Source: Sacculina carcini (lineage: Eukaryota; Arthropoda; Thecostraca; Sacculinidae). From it: DNA of 64,000 nucleotides. The number at the start of each line of letters is the position of its first letter. Position 1 is the stretch's first letter. Positions 50,901-62,661 of the stretch are shown here, one piece after another. The notes below the pieces were generated by a model. It had not been told where the DNA came from, made no database searches, and was given only the letters and a program-made list of their open reading frames with translations. The stretch lies in NCBI GenBank assembly GCA_916048095.2, contig OU696570.1, positions 1,732,001 through 1,796,000 of the forward strand, read 5' to 3'. The position numbers and the translations under genes are program-made.

Positions 50901-51040
50901 TTAAACCCAATATATCCTGACCCAAACCTACCAAGCCCAACCTAACCATCCCGTCCAAACCTAACCCAGCCTTATATGAGGTGATATAACTTATCAGTTT
51001 GTGAACACATAAAACCGATTCGATCATAATTTATAATTAA

Positions 51041-51143
51041 GTAGAAGTGCAGCTTTGTCTGGCCACAAACCAGATCCAAAGCTGCATACCCCCAATTCGG
51101 CCTTGATATCCTAAACCAACTACACATTATGGACAGATTACAT
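51041..51143 (-). repeat. Hairpin block (~105 bp), reverse, U4a
   Basis: Inverted copy of 47797-47901. Confidence 0.7.
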
Positions 51144-51364
51144 CCGCGGGATGAGGCCGAATTCGCGGGATGAGGACGGAGGGGGGAGATCACTGTCTCT
51201 TTTTAACTTCTTTTGTTTCTTCCTTCTTCGAATATTTCTTTTGAAGATTGTTGTGAATGCGAGATGCGAGCTGCCGCCGACAAAACAAAAATCGACGGCG
51301 GCAGCGTTTGGCGGAAAACGGGAACGACGAAAAATCCATCGACAAACATACAAAAAAAGTCCTC
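51144..51364 (-). other. GC-richer block with hairpin, U4a
   Basis: Counterpart of 12893-13116. Confidence 0.55.
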
Positions 51365-51930
51365 AAACAGACACAAATGACCTCAATGACCTTGAAAATG
51401 ACCACAGAGGTAAAAAAAACCTAGCCTATGACCTTCTTGCATCCATGTTACCCCTAGGGACCGAATTTCATCAAAATCGGTCCAGTGGCTTAGGAGGAGA
51501 TAGGGTAAACAGACACAAATGACCTCAATGACCTTGAAAATGACCTCGGAGGTCACAAAACTCAGCCTATGACCTTCTTGCATCCATTTTACCCTAGGGA
51601 CCAAGTTTCATCAAAATCGGTCCAGTGGTTTAGGAGGAGATAGGATAAACAGACACAAATGACCTCAATGACCGTGAAAATGACCTCAAAGGTCAACAAA
51701 GCCTAACCTATGACCTTCTTGCATCCATGTTACCCCTAGGGACCGAATTTCATCAAAATCGGTCCAGTGGCTTAGGAGGAGATAGGGTAAACAGACACAA
51801 ATGACCTCAATGACCTTGAAAATGACCTCGGAGGTCACAAAACTCAGCCTATGACCTTCTTGCATCCATTTTACCCCTAAAGACTAAGTTTCATCGAAAT
51901 CGGTCCAGTGGTTTAGGAGGAGATAGGATA
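51365..51930 (-). repeat. 142-bp minisatellite, reverse, U4a
   Basis: Four inverted monomers, in a different order of variants from U1 and U2. Confidence 0.93.
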
Positions 51931-51983
51931 CAAACAGACATTTAGACAATTTGCAATCAGTGCAGTGCAAAAAAATTACCATC

Positions 51984-52006
51984 AATTCGGCACTTCGGGC
52001 CGAATT
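51984..52006. other. Perfect palindromic hairpin, U4a
   Basis: Same 8-bp stem as at 13875-13897. Confidence 0.7.
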
Positions 52007-52882
52007 GGATAAAAAACCTGAGATTATTTACTCCACGGCCTAAAACAAGCGGCCCACCAATACTTTTCTCGCAGCCAGCCAATATAGTATAGAAACAAAA
52101 GTGTTAGACAGTAACCGTTCATCACATATATTTTATAATGCGATTTAGTTATATAGTATTTAATTCACATTTTATGAGTGAGTCTGGGTCATGAAGTCAA
52201 GTCCGTGAGTTTTGCATATGGATCCAATATTCAATTCAATATTCAATCACCTATTGTGTATAGTTGTTGCCCGCGTGCCATTTCTATTTCATAAAAATGA
52301 GCCATCGCTTCGTTCATGTTTGAAACCCCTGATCTGTACCATTGAGGCCACGCAAATATGTTTGCTCAAATTCAAGCATAGATAGACAACAGTAAGCTCA
52401 GACAGACACAAACTTTGCTTCTACGGCTGTTTTGTTTTCAAATAGTGTAAATATTGAGGACAATAAAGCCTTTCTATTCACACCATCAATGATTGGAGCT
52501 AATATGGTGCATTCTTAATTGTGATTGGGCTTCAGTCAAATTAAATAAGTGTATATTCATGTGTAATCGCAAGTGTCCTTGCGAATACTGCACATGATAT
52601 CCAATATAATTTAGGAATCTTGTACACAATTTGCCGCTTTGGCCTAACACATTTTCTTGTGCAAAAAATGTGTTCATTTTCGAGTTAAACGGCCGTAACA
52701 TTTTTATGAAACTTGACATGCTAATAATTGTAGGCGATCAAAATCTCCTACATGATGATTCAATTTCTAGAGATATAACCCTAGTAATTAGTGCATAATA
52801 GTTGATGAATTGTATCCTTACTTTGGAAGAAACATGTATGATATTCGTTGCATGTGTGTCCAGTATGTATAGTGTAAAATTA
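52007..52882 (-). other. Repeat block before SINE, U4a
   Basis: Counterpart of 24586-25460. No gene. Confidence 0.5.
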
Positions 52883-53222
52883 ACTAAAGGTTAAAGGTTA
52901 AATGCCTAAGTGGCAGCTTCTACACGGGAAGAAGCCGAAGCTTATGAACACGCAGGCGTGCCCCGTGCAGCTCGCTGCCACCGCAGAACCGACCCTCTCC
53001 ACGCTATGACGCCACAAGGACGGAAGACGTATTAGAGAGGACCACCTCCCCAGAATGCATGGCACAACTCATGACTGATATCTGGTACCATCATTTTCTG
53101 CTGGGTGGACAGGGGCTGTGGGATTTTAGAATTCGCCCAATGAAATTCTGCTCCGCCGGTTTCGAACCACGGACCTCCCGCTTGTGAGGCGGCTGTGCTA
53201 ACAACTGCACCACGGAGTCCAC
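52883..53222 (-). mobile_element. tRNA-derived SINE, U4a
   Basis: Same SINE insertion as in U2 and U3. Here the anticodon-loop-like part reads ctcacaa, which keeps the T expected before an anticodon (it would be CAC, Val). In U2 and U3 that position is A. Confidence 0.82.
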
Positions 53223-53494
53223 AAGCTTTACTAAGTTCTAATCTACCTTGCAAATTTCACTTGAACACCGGGCGACCAAAAATATATAATTTTTATTCTT
53301 TTTTCGCACCAACTATTTATCACATATGAGAATAAATAACACCATTGTGCTGGAAATTGAGCCTTCTACAATACGGTATAACGTTTAATTTTCTGATATG
53401 TATTTAAATAAAGTGACAGCGATGTTTGAGAATTTTCATATCCATGTATAAGCTGTTGTTACACCGATGCAAAATGTCGAAATGAAAAAAAATA

Positions 53495-53540
53495 AAAAAA
53501 ACGACAAGTTACAATATACAAATAACGACAAGTTACACCA
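53495..53540. other. Junction U4a to U4b with templated insert
   Basis: The AT-rich sequence after the SINE breaks off at aaaataaaaaaa and is joined to the region left of exon A. Between them lies an insert with two copies of acgacaagttaca. This is the pattern of microhomology-driven, templated end joining. Confidence 0.7.
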
Positions 53541-53601
53541 GTGATCATTGATCGTCGAGTATGGTGAAAGAAAGCGAGCAAATGTTTGGCATGTTTCTCA
53601 C

Positions 53602-53654
53602 CTCAGAAATGCAATCTCCGTTGGCGCACAGGTATTCGTCATTATTACATTTCC
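53602..53654 (-). CDS. LDLa exon A5 (first half, C1-C3)
   Basis: 53-nt exon, one codon shorter than the other A exons, reading KCNNDEYLCANGDCISE after a split codon. It has five residues less one in the C2-C3 loop (CANGDC), closer to the family consensus. The splice sites match the other A exons. The flanks match those of A4 closely but the exon does not. Confidence 0.86.
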
Positions 53655-54479
53655 CTGAAATAATGCGTCACAACAATCATGTTATTGTTCAGCTTATCTT
53701 CATGAATCATACGAGTATAAAAGTGAATAATTCTGCCCTATTGGACGAGTCATATGATGCGATTAATATTCCGGTTTAATGCGTCCAACACTTATAATGC
53801 ACACCATCTATGAAAAATATATGCTGATTCAACTATATGAGCAAATAAAAACACAAAACTTGCAAATCATTAAGCAAATTAATTTTTGTTGTTGCATATT
53901 TTGCATATGTAACGCACGCAGGTACAGCAGAAATACAGTTAAATATATACACAGATGAATATTTTTATCGCAAATACCAATATATTTGTGTAACTGTAAT
54001 ATGATGTTATTTGACACGTTTATGATCAAAGCTCGTTCACAATTTGTTCGGCAAGATAATACGCTAGATGGCTATCATAGAAGAATTGCAGCGTATAAAT
54101 GGAAAAACGGATACAAAAAACGTTTAGTTCACATAGTTCAAGACAAGCATAAACAGAACCGATGTCGAGGCCCCATTAAAAATACAGCACCATCATAATA
54201 GAGGTCCGACTTTTGGAAAATGCAGTCACGAGCAACCCTTTGGTCTCCTGGGAAATTACAGTACTTGTATGCGCTACTTTATGATATAATTTAGTATCAT
54301 GCGTGAAGCAACGGGGTACCTCAACACTCGAGGCATCCTGCCGGGGGTTTGGGGGCGGTTGCTGCGGCTTTGAACATGACATGGGAAATATAGTGGAATA
54401 TTATTGTATCGTTAAATATATTGTATTCGTTCAAATATCACTAAATAAAATGAGATTGATCAGAGATAAGATGACCCAC
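53655..54479 (-). other. Intron B5 to A5 (825 bp)
   Basis: Fifth copy of the short intron, again 825 bp. It has the usual low divergence from the other copies. Confidence 0.7.
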
Positions 54480-54537
54480 CACAGTTATGCTCCTCTGTTC
54501 CGTCTCCACAATCATCGTCTCCGTCACAAACTAATTC
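54480..54537 (-). CDS. LDLa exon B5 (second half, C4-C6)
   Basis: 58-nt exon reading ELVCDGDDDCGDGTEEHNC. It keeps CDG and the Asp before C5. The first residue of the acidic pair is Glu instead of Asp, and the Trp position is Leu. The acceptor is ...tttacag and the donor gtgggt. Its C1-C3 partner would lie right of the window. Confidence 0.85.
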
Positions 54538-54960
54538 CTGTAAACAAAATGAACAGTTTAAAACATTGTGTATCTGTGCAGGAGTCCATTTACAAATGCA
54601 TGATAACACAACACATTACATATTATATTAAAAAACAAGGCTGTCAAACAGTCAGATATCAACGTGGCCGTTGCTCGCCAATATGTTCCAATCAATCATT
54701 GCACATTTAGCAATGTGTGTGCTGAATATTGATTACATTGGATTATCATTGGTGCCATCTACCTAAAACAACATGAAAATTATATCATCGTCTAGAAAGT
54801 TTTGAAGTAGTTATGGAGGTATGAAGTGAAAATGACAAAGTCAAATAGAAAAAATGAGCCGTTAAAATGTGAATGTTTTGGATTCTGGAATCCACTCCTT
54901 ATATATCAGCAATGTCGATGCTATAAAAAATATACCATTGTGCAGACAACATTTCTAAAA
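54538..54960 (-). other. Intron block upstream of exon B5 (shortened)
   Basis: Counterpart of 11356-11780. It stops at gatagac and jumps about 577 bp ahead to acaacttgtagcc, which removes the TA tract and the first reversed Helitron-like ends. No gene. Confidence 0.6.
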
Positions 54961-54970
54961 GATAGACAAC

Positions 54971-55270
54971 TTGTAGCCAATATAAAATCCTAAGTGTGAA
55001 AGTTATATTTCAATATTGACAAATTGTTTTTCCTCAATCCGCCTCATATTTAAAGCTGCCCGTCGTGCGGACTAATTCAGAACTCAAACACGAAACAAAC
55101 ACGAAGACAATTGATGAAAAATGACTAAACATTGTCATCGAATGCTTCTAAAATATATTTATAACTTAATATCATTCCCAACATCATTTGCTAAAGTACT
55201 GATCTAGTTTTGCCGCTTTAATATTTACTGCTAAAATTTTATTTTTCCGCTATAATTTAAACCCAATATA
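54971..55270 (-). mobile_element. Reversed Helitron-like end (remnant), U4b
   Basis: Contains one inverted hairpin (ctgcccgtcgtgcgg near 55056), the U3-type variant. The other two are deleted. Confidence 0.5.
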
Positions 55271-55396
55271 TCCTGACCCAAACCTACCAAGCCCAACCTA
55301 ACCATCCCGTCCAAACCTAACCCAGCCTTATATGAGGTGATATAACTTATCAGTTTGTGAACACATAAAACCGATTCGATCATAATTTATAATTAA

Positions 55397-55500
55397 GTAG
55401 AAGTGCAGCTTTGTCTGGCCACAAACCAGATCCAAAGCTGCATACCCCCAATTCGGCCTTGATATCCTAAACCAACTACACATTATGGACAGATTACATC
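55397..55500 (-). repeat. Hairpin block (~105 bp), reverse, U4b
   Basis: Inverted hairpin block. U4b has no forward partner. Confidence 0.7.
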
Positions 55501-55720
55501 CGCGGGATGAGGCCGAATTCGCGGGATGAGGACGGAGGGGGGAGATCACTGTCTCTTTTTAACTTCTTTTGTTTCTTCCTTCTTCGAATATTTCTTTTGA
55601 AGATTGTTGTGAATGCGAGATGCGAGCTGCCGCCGACAAAACAAACATCGACGGCGGCAGCGTTTGGCGGAAAACGGGAACGACGAAAAATCCATCGACA
55701 AACATACAAAAAAAGTCCTC
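55501..55720 (-). other. GC-richer block with hairpin, U4b
   Basis: Counterpart of 12893-13116. Confidence 0.55.
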
Positions 55721-56143
55721 AAACAGACACAAATGACCTCAATGACCTTGAAAATGACCACAGAGGTAAAAAACCTAGCCTATGACCTTCTTGCATCCAT
55801 GTTACCCCTAGGGACCAAGTTTCATCAAAATTGGTCCAGTGGTTTAGGAGGAGATAGGATAAACAGACACAAATGACCTCAATGACCGTGAAAATGACCT
55901 CAAAGGTCAACAAAGCCTAACCTATGACCTTCTTGCATCCATGTTACCCCTAGGGACCGAATTTCATCAAAATCGGTCCAGTGGCTTAGGAGGAGATAGG
56001 GTAAACAGACACAAATGACCTCAATGACCTTGAAAATGACCTCGGAGGTCACAAAACTCAGCCTATGACCTTCTTGCATCCATTTTACCCCTAAAGACTA
56101 AGTTTCATCGAAATCGGTCCAGTGGTTTAGGAGGAGATAGGAT
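55721..56143 (-). repeat. 142-bp minisatellite, reverse, U4b
   Basis: Three inverted monomers. Confidence 0.93.
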
Positions 56144-56197
56144 ACAAACAGACATTTAGACAATTTGCAATCAGTGCAGTGCAAAAAAATTACCATC

Positions 56198-56220
56198 AAT
56201 TCGGCACTTCGGGCCGAATT
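56198..56220. other. Perfect palindromic hairpin, U4b
   Basis: Same 8-bp stem as at 13875-13897. Confidence 0.7.
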
Positions 56221-57096
56221 GGATAAAAAACCTGAGATTATTTACTCCACGGCCTAAAACAAGCGGCCCACCAATACTTTTCTCGCAGCCAGCCAATATA
56301 GTATAGAAACAAAAGTGTTAGACAGTAACCGTTCATCACATATATTTTATAATGCGATTTAGTTATATAGTATTTAATTCACATTTTATGAGTGAGTCTG
56401 GGTCATGAAGTCAAGTCCGTGAGTTTTGCATATGGATCCAATATTCAATTCAATATTCAATCACCTATTGTGTATAGTTGTTGCCCGCGTGCCATTTCTA
56501 TTTCATAAAAATGAGCCATCGCTTCGTTCATGTTTGAAACCCCTGATCTGTACCATTGAGGCCACGCAAATATGTTTGCTCAAATTCAAGCATAGATAGA
56601 CAACAGTAAGCTCAGACAGACACAAACTTTGCTTCTACGGCTGTTTTGTTTTCAAATAGTGTAAATATTGAGGACAATAAAGCCTTTCTATTCACACCAT
56701 CAATGATTGGAGCTAATATGGTGCATTCTTAATTGTGATTGGGCTTCAGTCAAATTAAATAAGTGTATATTCATGTGTAATCGCAAGTGTCCTTGCGAAT
56801 ACTGCACATGATATCCAATATAATTTAGGAATCTTGTACACAATTTGCCGCTTTGGCCTAACACATTTTCTTGTGCAAAAAATGTGTTCATTTTCGAGTT
56901 AAACGGCCGTAACATTTTTATGAAACTTGACATGCTAATAATTGTAGGCGATCAAAATCTCCTACATGATGATTCAATTTCTAGAGATATAACCCTAGTA
57001 ATTAGTGCATAATAGTTGATGAATTGTATCCTTACTTTGGAAGAAACATGTATTATATTCGTTGCATGTGTGTCCAGTATGTATAGTGTAAAATTA
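56221..57096 (-). other. Repeat block before SINE, U4b
   Basis: Counterpart of 24586-25460, nearly identical to U4a. No gene. Confidence 0.5.
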
Positions 57097-57436
57097 ACTA
57101 AAGGTTAAAGGTTAAATGCCTAAGTGGCAGCTTCTACACGGGAAGAAGCCGAAGCTTATGAACACGCAGGCGTGCCCCGTGCAGCTCGCTGCCACCGCAG
57201 AACCGACCCTCTCCACGCTATGACGCCACAAGGACGGAAGACGTATTAGAGAGGACCACCTCCCCAGAATGCATGGCACAACTCATGACTGATATCTGGT
57301 ACCATCATTTTCTGCTGGGTGGACAGGGGCTGTGGGATTTTAGAATTCGCCCAATGAAATTCTGCTCCGCCGGTTTCGAACCACGGACCTCCCGCTTGTG
57401 AGGCGGCTGTGCTAACAACTGCACCACGGAGTCCAC
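57097..57436 (-). mobile_element. tRNA-derived SINE, U4b
   Basis: Same insertion as in U4a, with the ctcacaa loop. Confidence 0.82.
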
Positions 57437-57736
57437 AAGCTTTACTAAGTTCTAATCTACCTTGCAAATTTCACTTGAACACCGGGCGACCAAAAATATA
57501 TAATTTTTATTCTTTTTTCTCACCAACTATTTATCACATATGAGAATAAATAACACCATTGTGCTGGAAATTGAGCCTTCTACAATACGGTATAACGTTT
57601 AATTTTCTGATATGTATTTAAATAAAGTGACAGCGATGTTTGAGAATTTTCATATCCATGTATAAGCTGTTGTTACACCGATGCAAAATGTCGAAATGAA
57701 AAAAAATAAAAAACAACGTATATTTTAGATATGTAC
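57437..57736. other. AT-rich stretch after SINE, U4b
   Basis: Counterpart of 25801-26100. No gene. Confidence 0.5.
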
Positions 57737-57812
57737 TTCCTTATAAGGGTGCCGGGAACTTTTGAAAGGCTTGCCAAGGATGCCTCAAAATAGAAAAGGT
57801 TGGGAACCACTG
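57737..57812 (-). mobile_element. hAT-like terminal repeat, U4b
   Basis: Counterpart of 14119-14195. 57813-58236 has no gene. Confidence 0.55.
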
Positions 57813-58235
57813 ACTTAAGCAAATGATGTTGAAGAATGATGTGAACGTATAAATATGCTTTGCAATGTGATGATAAATGTACCAGGAATAATATGTAGCG
57901 GAACATATATAGCGATGTACACAAAAAAAATTTCTTCATGCATATGATGCATTAGCGGAAGCATTAACCAGGAATTATAGGCATGAAGTAATATTTATCA
58001 TTTTTCATTGTTTTTCTTTCGTGTTTGATATATAAATTTTTCCTCACGACGGGTTGGTTTAAATATGAGGCGGGTTGAATGAATAATTTTTCGTCAATTA
58101 TTGGAATACGAATATGCAAACTTGTACTTGAACTTTTCGATTGGTTTGTATTTTTCACTTTATCGTTTTATATTATGTTGTGTCTTTGCTTACTTGAGCG
58201 ATAGCTCAGAAAAATACAAGTTCGCCAGAACTGAA

Positions 58236-58236
<1 letters not shown>

Positions 58237-58277
<41 letters not shown>
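58237..58277. repeat. (TA)n microsatellite, U5
   Basis: About 20 dinucleotides with a single acat interruption. Confidence 0.95.
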
Positions 58278-58282
<5 letters not shown>

Positions 58283-58349
58283 TCCTTCAATATTCACATA
58301 AAAAACAAGCATAACACAAAGAAATCCACAGAGCAAAAACTCAGCACTC

Positions 58350-58360
58350 CGACCTGCTAT
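58350..58360. repeat. Target-site duplication, left of LINE
   Basis: cgacctgctat directly before the poly(T) run. The same 11 bases stand at 61892-61902. Units without the LINE have a single copy at this place (for example about 14750-14760). Confidence 0.92.
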
Positions 58361-58536
58361 TTTTTTTTTTTTTTTGTTGGTTACTGCACGTAGCTCAGTT
58401 CAGGCTCAAGTGCAGATGTTCAGATTGATTCAGTCTGGAGTTATATACTTCGGGCTGTTCGGGTAGACGTTTTGTGCGGAAAATGAGTATTGAAGCTATG
58501 GATATTGGTGGTAGTGGCTTGAGGGTTGTCGGATGA

Positions 58537-59988
58537 TCAGATGCGGTCGATGAGAGCGGTTGTGCGTAAAAAGGATAACAGAGGCTCTAGGGCGTTTGGA
58601 TGGTAGAGCAAGAAGTCCAGATCAGCAGTAGAAGGGAGCTGCGACATTAGGATGGATCTTTGGTGTTCGAAATATTTACAGTGCAGTAGGAGGTGGGATA
58701 CAGTGATGGGGACCCGGCACCTACTACAAGTGGGTGGTTCCTCACGGTTCAGCAGATGTCTGTGTGTGATGTATGTGTGTCCGGTTCTGAGTCGGATGAG
58801 AGCTTTATCAATTAATCTAGACCGATGTGGAATTTGGTGTCTGTGTTTCATATAATGCTGAATGCAGTTTGTATGGTCTGACATGTTGGAGAAAAGTTTG
58901 GAGAAGTAGAGGTGCCCGGTTAGACGTTGTACCCATGGGAAAAGGTCAGTGGTCGATAAGGGAGGGATAGTGATGTTTTGGTGGGAAATGGCACGCCTTG
59001 CTGAAGAGTCAGCGAGGTCGTTGCCGTGGATGCCCATGTGACTCGGAATCCATAGAAATGTAATGGAAAAGCCAGATAAGGTGAGGTTCTCGTGAAGGTT
59101 GATAATCTGTTTACAGATGGGGTTTTTGGTGGTGAAAGAGGAGAGAGATTGTAACACGGAAAGAGAGTCGGAGACAACGACAGAAAGCATAATTTCGTTA
59201 TCTTTTATGAAGACGAGGGCCTGGAGAATGGCGAAGGACTCTGCAATGAAAATAGATACGTAGTGAGGAAGTTTAAAAGTGAGTTCCGCGGATAGGTGAG
59301 GTACAACGACGGCACATCCCACCTCGTCATTGTGTCTAGATCCGTCTGTGTAGAGGTATGTGTACGAGGGGGTCGTGCTGCGGTATTCCAGAAAGTTTTG
59401 GGAGACCATATGGGGTAAACATAGTTGTTTGCTGGGGATTTCTAGTGTGTCGAAAGATAGTTGAAGGTCCTGTGGAAGCGGCGAGGCGCACGGTGTGGTA
59501 AGCGGAACTGACAGGAAACCGATTTCTTTTTTCGCTAGTGAGTAGGCCATGGCAAAAGTAAAGCCACAGTTTCGGCGAATGATGTCAGGCGGAAGTGATA
59601 TTAAAGAGTTCATTTGAGACATGAGATTGTGACAAGGATGAAATGGATCCTCAAGGATTTTCAGACCGTATTTCACGCATTTTTGGAGTCGTCTAGTGTA
59701 AAGGGATATGATCCCCAGTTCACGGTGGAGTTTTCCAATAGGGGTGGTGGGATGACAGCCGGAAATTGTACGCAAGCAGTGATTCTGAATGATATCAAGT
59801 GGTCGAAGCACGTTTGGTGACGAGAAAGCCAGACATGTTGCGCCGTACTCGAAAATGGGCCTGATCAAGGTTTTGAAGATGCGTGTAAGTATGGCGCGAT
59901 CAGCACCGTAAGACTTATTCGATACACACTTCAGAATGCTCAGTCGTTTTATAGCTTTGGTCTTACACGAATCAACTTGGGGTTTCAT
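58537..59988 (-). pseudogene. LINE ORF2, end of RT, RNase H and zinc finger
   Basis: Open stretch of about 480 codons. The first part (MKPQV..., FEYGATC) is the thumb/connection after the reverse transcriptase. RNase H follows, with YTDGS (about 59338-59352), an AES Glu, the VVSDS Asp and a SHMGIHGNDLAD box (about 59005-59040). It ends with a finger of the type CSRC...HLLLHC near 58690-58740 that is common at the C-terminus of LINE ORF2 proteins. The part is intact, but it is separated by a frameshift (near 60100) from the catalytic RT core, so no full protein can be made. Confidence 0.88.
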
Positions 59989-60059
59989 TGTTAGTCTGGA
60001 ATCCAGGAAAAAACCTAGGTATTTTGTTTTCGTAGAAAAGTTTATGGGTGTACCGTGGA

Positions 60060-60905
60060 TTACCAGGGGGGTGAGAGAGCTGAGGGGGGAGAGGAATATT
60101 TTCTAAAGACTATAGCTGTTGTTTTTTGGGTCGAGATTTGGAAACCGAAAGTGTTGCATTTGTGTGAAATTTGATCTAGGGAAAGTTGTAATATTGAAAG
60201 GATAGATGGTAGGTGGTTTCCAGTGCACCACAGAACAATGTCATCGGCATATAAGCTATATTTCACCGAAGGTGGTAGCGATTCAGTGAGTTGGCAGACG
60301 GAAACGTTAAATAGTGTCGGTGACACTGTCCTGGGTGACTCCATCCTCTTGATTGAAGGAAGTAGAGATACTAGTGGTTTTGACTTGGAAAGTCCGGCCA
60401 GATAGGTACTCCTTGAGGAAAAGGAAGAGGTGTCCCGCGAGTCCATTCTCTCTAAGAAGCGAAATGAGTGCAAATTTGGACATGGTATTGAAGGCCGAGG
60501 AAAGGTCGAGAAACACTCCAACCGTTGGTTGGTTACGGGCAAAGCCAGCCCTGATGTACGATGTTAATTTTGTTATGTTATCAATCGTGCTGCGGCCTGT
60601 ACAAAATGCTGTCTGATGTGGTGATAGGAGGTTATTGGTTTCTAAAAATTTCAATAGGCGTGATAAAATAATTCTTTCATAAATTTTCCAAAAAACGGAG
60701 TTAATTTGAATGGGTCTATACGAGGAAACTTCGAGATGTGGTTTACCGGGTTTAGGAATAGGTATTACGAAAGAGTTTTTCCACGAAGAGGGAATAAAGT
60801 TATTTGTCCAAATTGAGTTGAAGGCGCGGAGGATGGAGTTGAGGTGGTCAGCAGCCATGAATTTGAAGAAGTGAGGGTGAAGACCGTCGGGGCCTGGGCA
60901 TGAAG
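60060..60905 (-). pseudogene. LINE ORF2, reverse transcriptase core (frameshifted)
   Basis: Reverse transcriptase domain spread over two frames (60307 to about 60905 and 60060-60542). Seen are CPGPDGLHP, SSYRPI, a TAFCTGRST stretch, FLDLSSAFNT with the first catalytic Asp, and the catalytic YADD at 60240-60251. A small deletion near 60325 breaks the usual PQGSVLSPTLF motif and shifts the frame. Confidence 0.88.
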
Positions 60906-61891
60906 AACGAGATTTTTCATTGACATAATAAGCTCAGACATCAGGAAAGGGCGGTTGTAGCGTTGAAACTGCGAATGTGTGGGAAGGGGAGAAAGTTTGG
61001 ATATGTCTTGTGGTGCATAGGAAGGTTTTGATAGATTAGCTAGGTATGTGCCAAAAAGGGTCTGAACAATCAATTGGTTGCTAGTAGTGCAATTTCCGAA
61101 CGTGAGAGATGGAAATTTGGGTGTTTGGAACTGAGAAATTTTAAGTGATCGGATGAAGGACCAAATTCTGGTGATCGATGACTGATGGTTAAAGGAAAGG
61201 AGAAAGCGGGTCCAGCTACCACGTTTAGCCTGTCTGATCGTTTTTCTAGCAATTGCTTTGGCACGTTGATACTGTGATAATTTGTGGGGGGATCTTTGAT
61301 TTCGATAGGCTCTCAGTGCTCTTTTCCGGTCGGTGATTGCTTGTTTGCATTCTGTGTTCCACCATGGGGTGTAACGTTTCCTGTGAGATATCTTTGGATA
61401 TGTAAAAGGAATACTGAGTTCTGCTGCTTCGATAATTTTAAGGGTGATGTGAGGTATTGCATTTTTGAAATCAGGTGGAGGAACGATGTTTAGTAGTTTA
61501 TTGAAATAATTCCAGTCCGCTCGAGACGTTATCCATTTTCTACAATTGTGATTATTGTTGGATTCTGATGTTTTGTCAGTGTTTGAGATAAATTTGATAA
61601 TAATAGGGGTGTGGTCGCTGCCATGCAGGTCTCGATCGTTGTGCCAATTTAGAGAAGGGATAAGGCTGCTAGAACAGAAAGATAAATCGATGTGTGTCAT
61701 GTGTCCTGTGTGTTCAACGAGGTGTGTTGGTGATCCATTATTAAGGATGTGAAGGTCGTGTTGAAGAGGGAGAGTTTCGAGTTCCTCACCACGCCTGTCA
61801 GCTGAAGGAGAGCCCCATAGAGAATTTTTAGCGTTGAAGTCCCCACATAGGATGATTGGATGGGGAAGGGATTGGATGGGGATGGGAAGTT
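60905..61891 (-). pseudogene. LINE ORF2, partial endonuclease
   Basis: C-terminal part of an APE-type endonuclease that nicks target DNA. CGDFNAKNSLWGSP (about 61815-61847) and GSDHTPI (about 61602-61624) are the conserved catalytic motifs. The upstream part with the first catalytic residues is missing through 5' truncation. A linker toward the RT ends in a frameshift near 60905. Confidence 0.87.
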
Positions 61892-61902
61892 CGACCTGCT
61901 AT
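61892..61902. repeat. Target-site duplication, right of LINE
   Basis: Second copy of cgacctgctat. The unit sequence (atccgcacgcacgc) resumes directly after it. Confidence 0.92.
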
Positions 61903-62657
61903 ATCCGCACGCACGCACTAACTGTCTATGCATCTTCATGAATGTCGAAGAATTATAATAAAAATATAATACACAACATATTAGATTCACTTTTACTTGA
62001 TATTCCTTTTGTTTTATAAAATGTTCCGCACGACGGGCAGGTATAAAATATGCAAATTTAAATATACTTTAAAATATGGGTTTGAAATATGCTAAGCTGA
62101 CAAAATTTAAATTTGCATCGACAATTTTTCTTTAGTATCGGGTGACCAGGCTTCATCATTTTTTCGTTATTACTCACCAACTATTTATTACACATCTAAT
62201 ATATTATTCCACAGTACTGGAACTTTTGTCCTCTACAATACGGTATAATTGTATATTTGCCAAGGTGTACAGTAAACACGTTACGGGTGTAAAAAATTTA
62301 AATGATCCGTTGCAAATTTTAGAAAGAAAGGCTCCCATTTGAACATATTTTAGACATTAATTGGTTTAAACCATACAAGCCCTCCTGGGTCTATATCTAG
62401 AGCCGGCCCTAATAAGTCATTCGTCTCTACCAGTCAGCTTGCGAGATTCAACTGTTGTCAGTCGACAGGCTGGAAACAATATACTTCATACATCTTATAT
62501 TTGAGAATCACACATAATTTCCGCTATTTGGAGGTGTGCTATATAAGTGGGGACCCATAGATTATTCCGCTATTTGGAGGTTTCCGCCATTCGGAAGTTA
62601 ATATTTTAGGATATAATATTGAGGATATAATATTGATAATAATATTGAGGATAAAGG
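61903..62657. other. Pre-piggyBac block, U5
   Basis: Same content as 163-1019 from the point of the LINE insertion onward. No gene seen. The part before the insertion is 58278-58349. Confidence 0.6.
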
Positions 62658-62661
62658 TTAA

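Larger units (their letters stand above)
53505..58159. repeat. Truncated tandem unit U4b
   Basis: An incomplete unit of about 4.65 kb fused to the end of the long U4 unit. It starts in the sequence just left of exon A and runs to the hAT-like end and the (TA)n tract of U5. Small features shared with U4a, such as the sequence around 48510-48560, suggest it came from a U4a-like copy. It lacks about 577 bp at 54961-54970 relative to U1. Confidence 0.85.
58361..61891 (-). mobile_element. 5'-truncated LINE with RNase H
   Basis: 3,531-bp non-LTR retrotransposon on the minus strand. It has a 15-base poly(T) at its left end (the poly(A) tail), an 11-bp target duplication on both sides, and a 5' end inside the endonuclease domain. 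These are the marks of target-primed reverse transcription that stopped early. The domain order endonuclease, reverse transcriptase, RNase H, CCHC-like finger fits an I-like group of LINEs; the exact clade is uncertain. Only U5 carries it, so it arrived after the duplication of the units. 58376-58536 is its 3' untranslated part. Confidence 0.93.
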
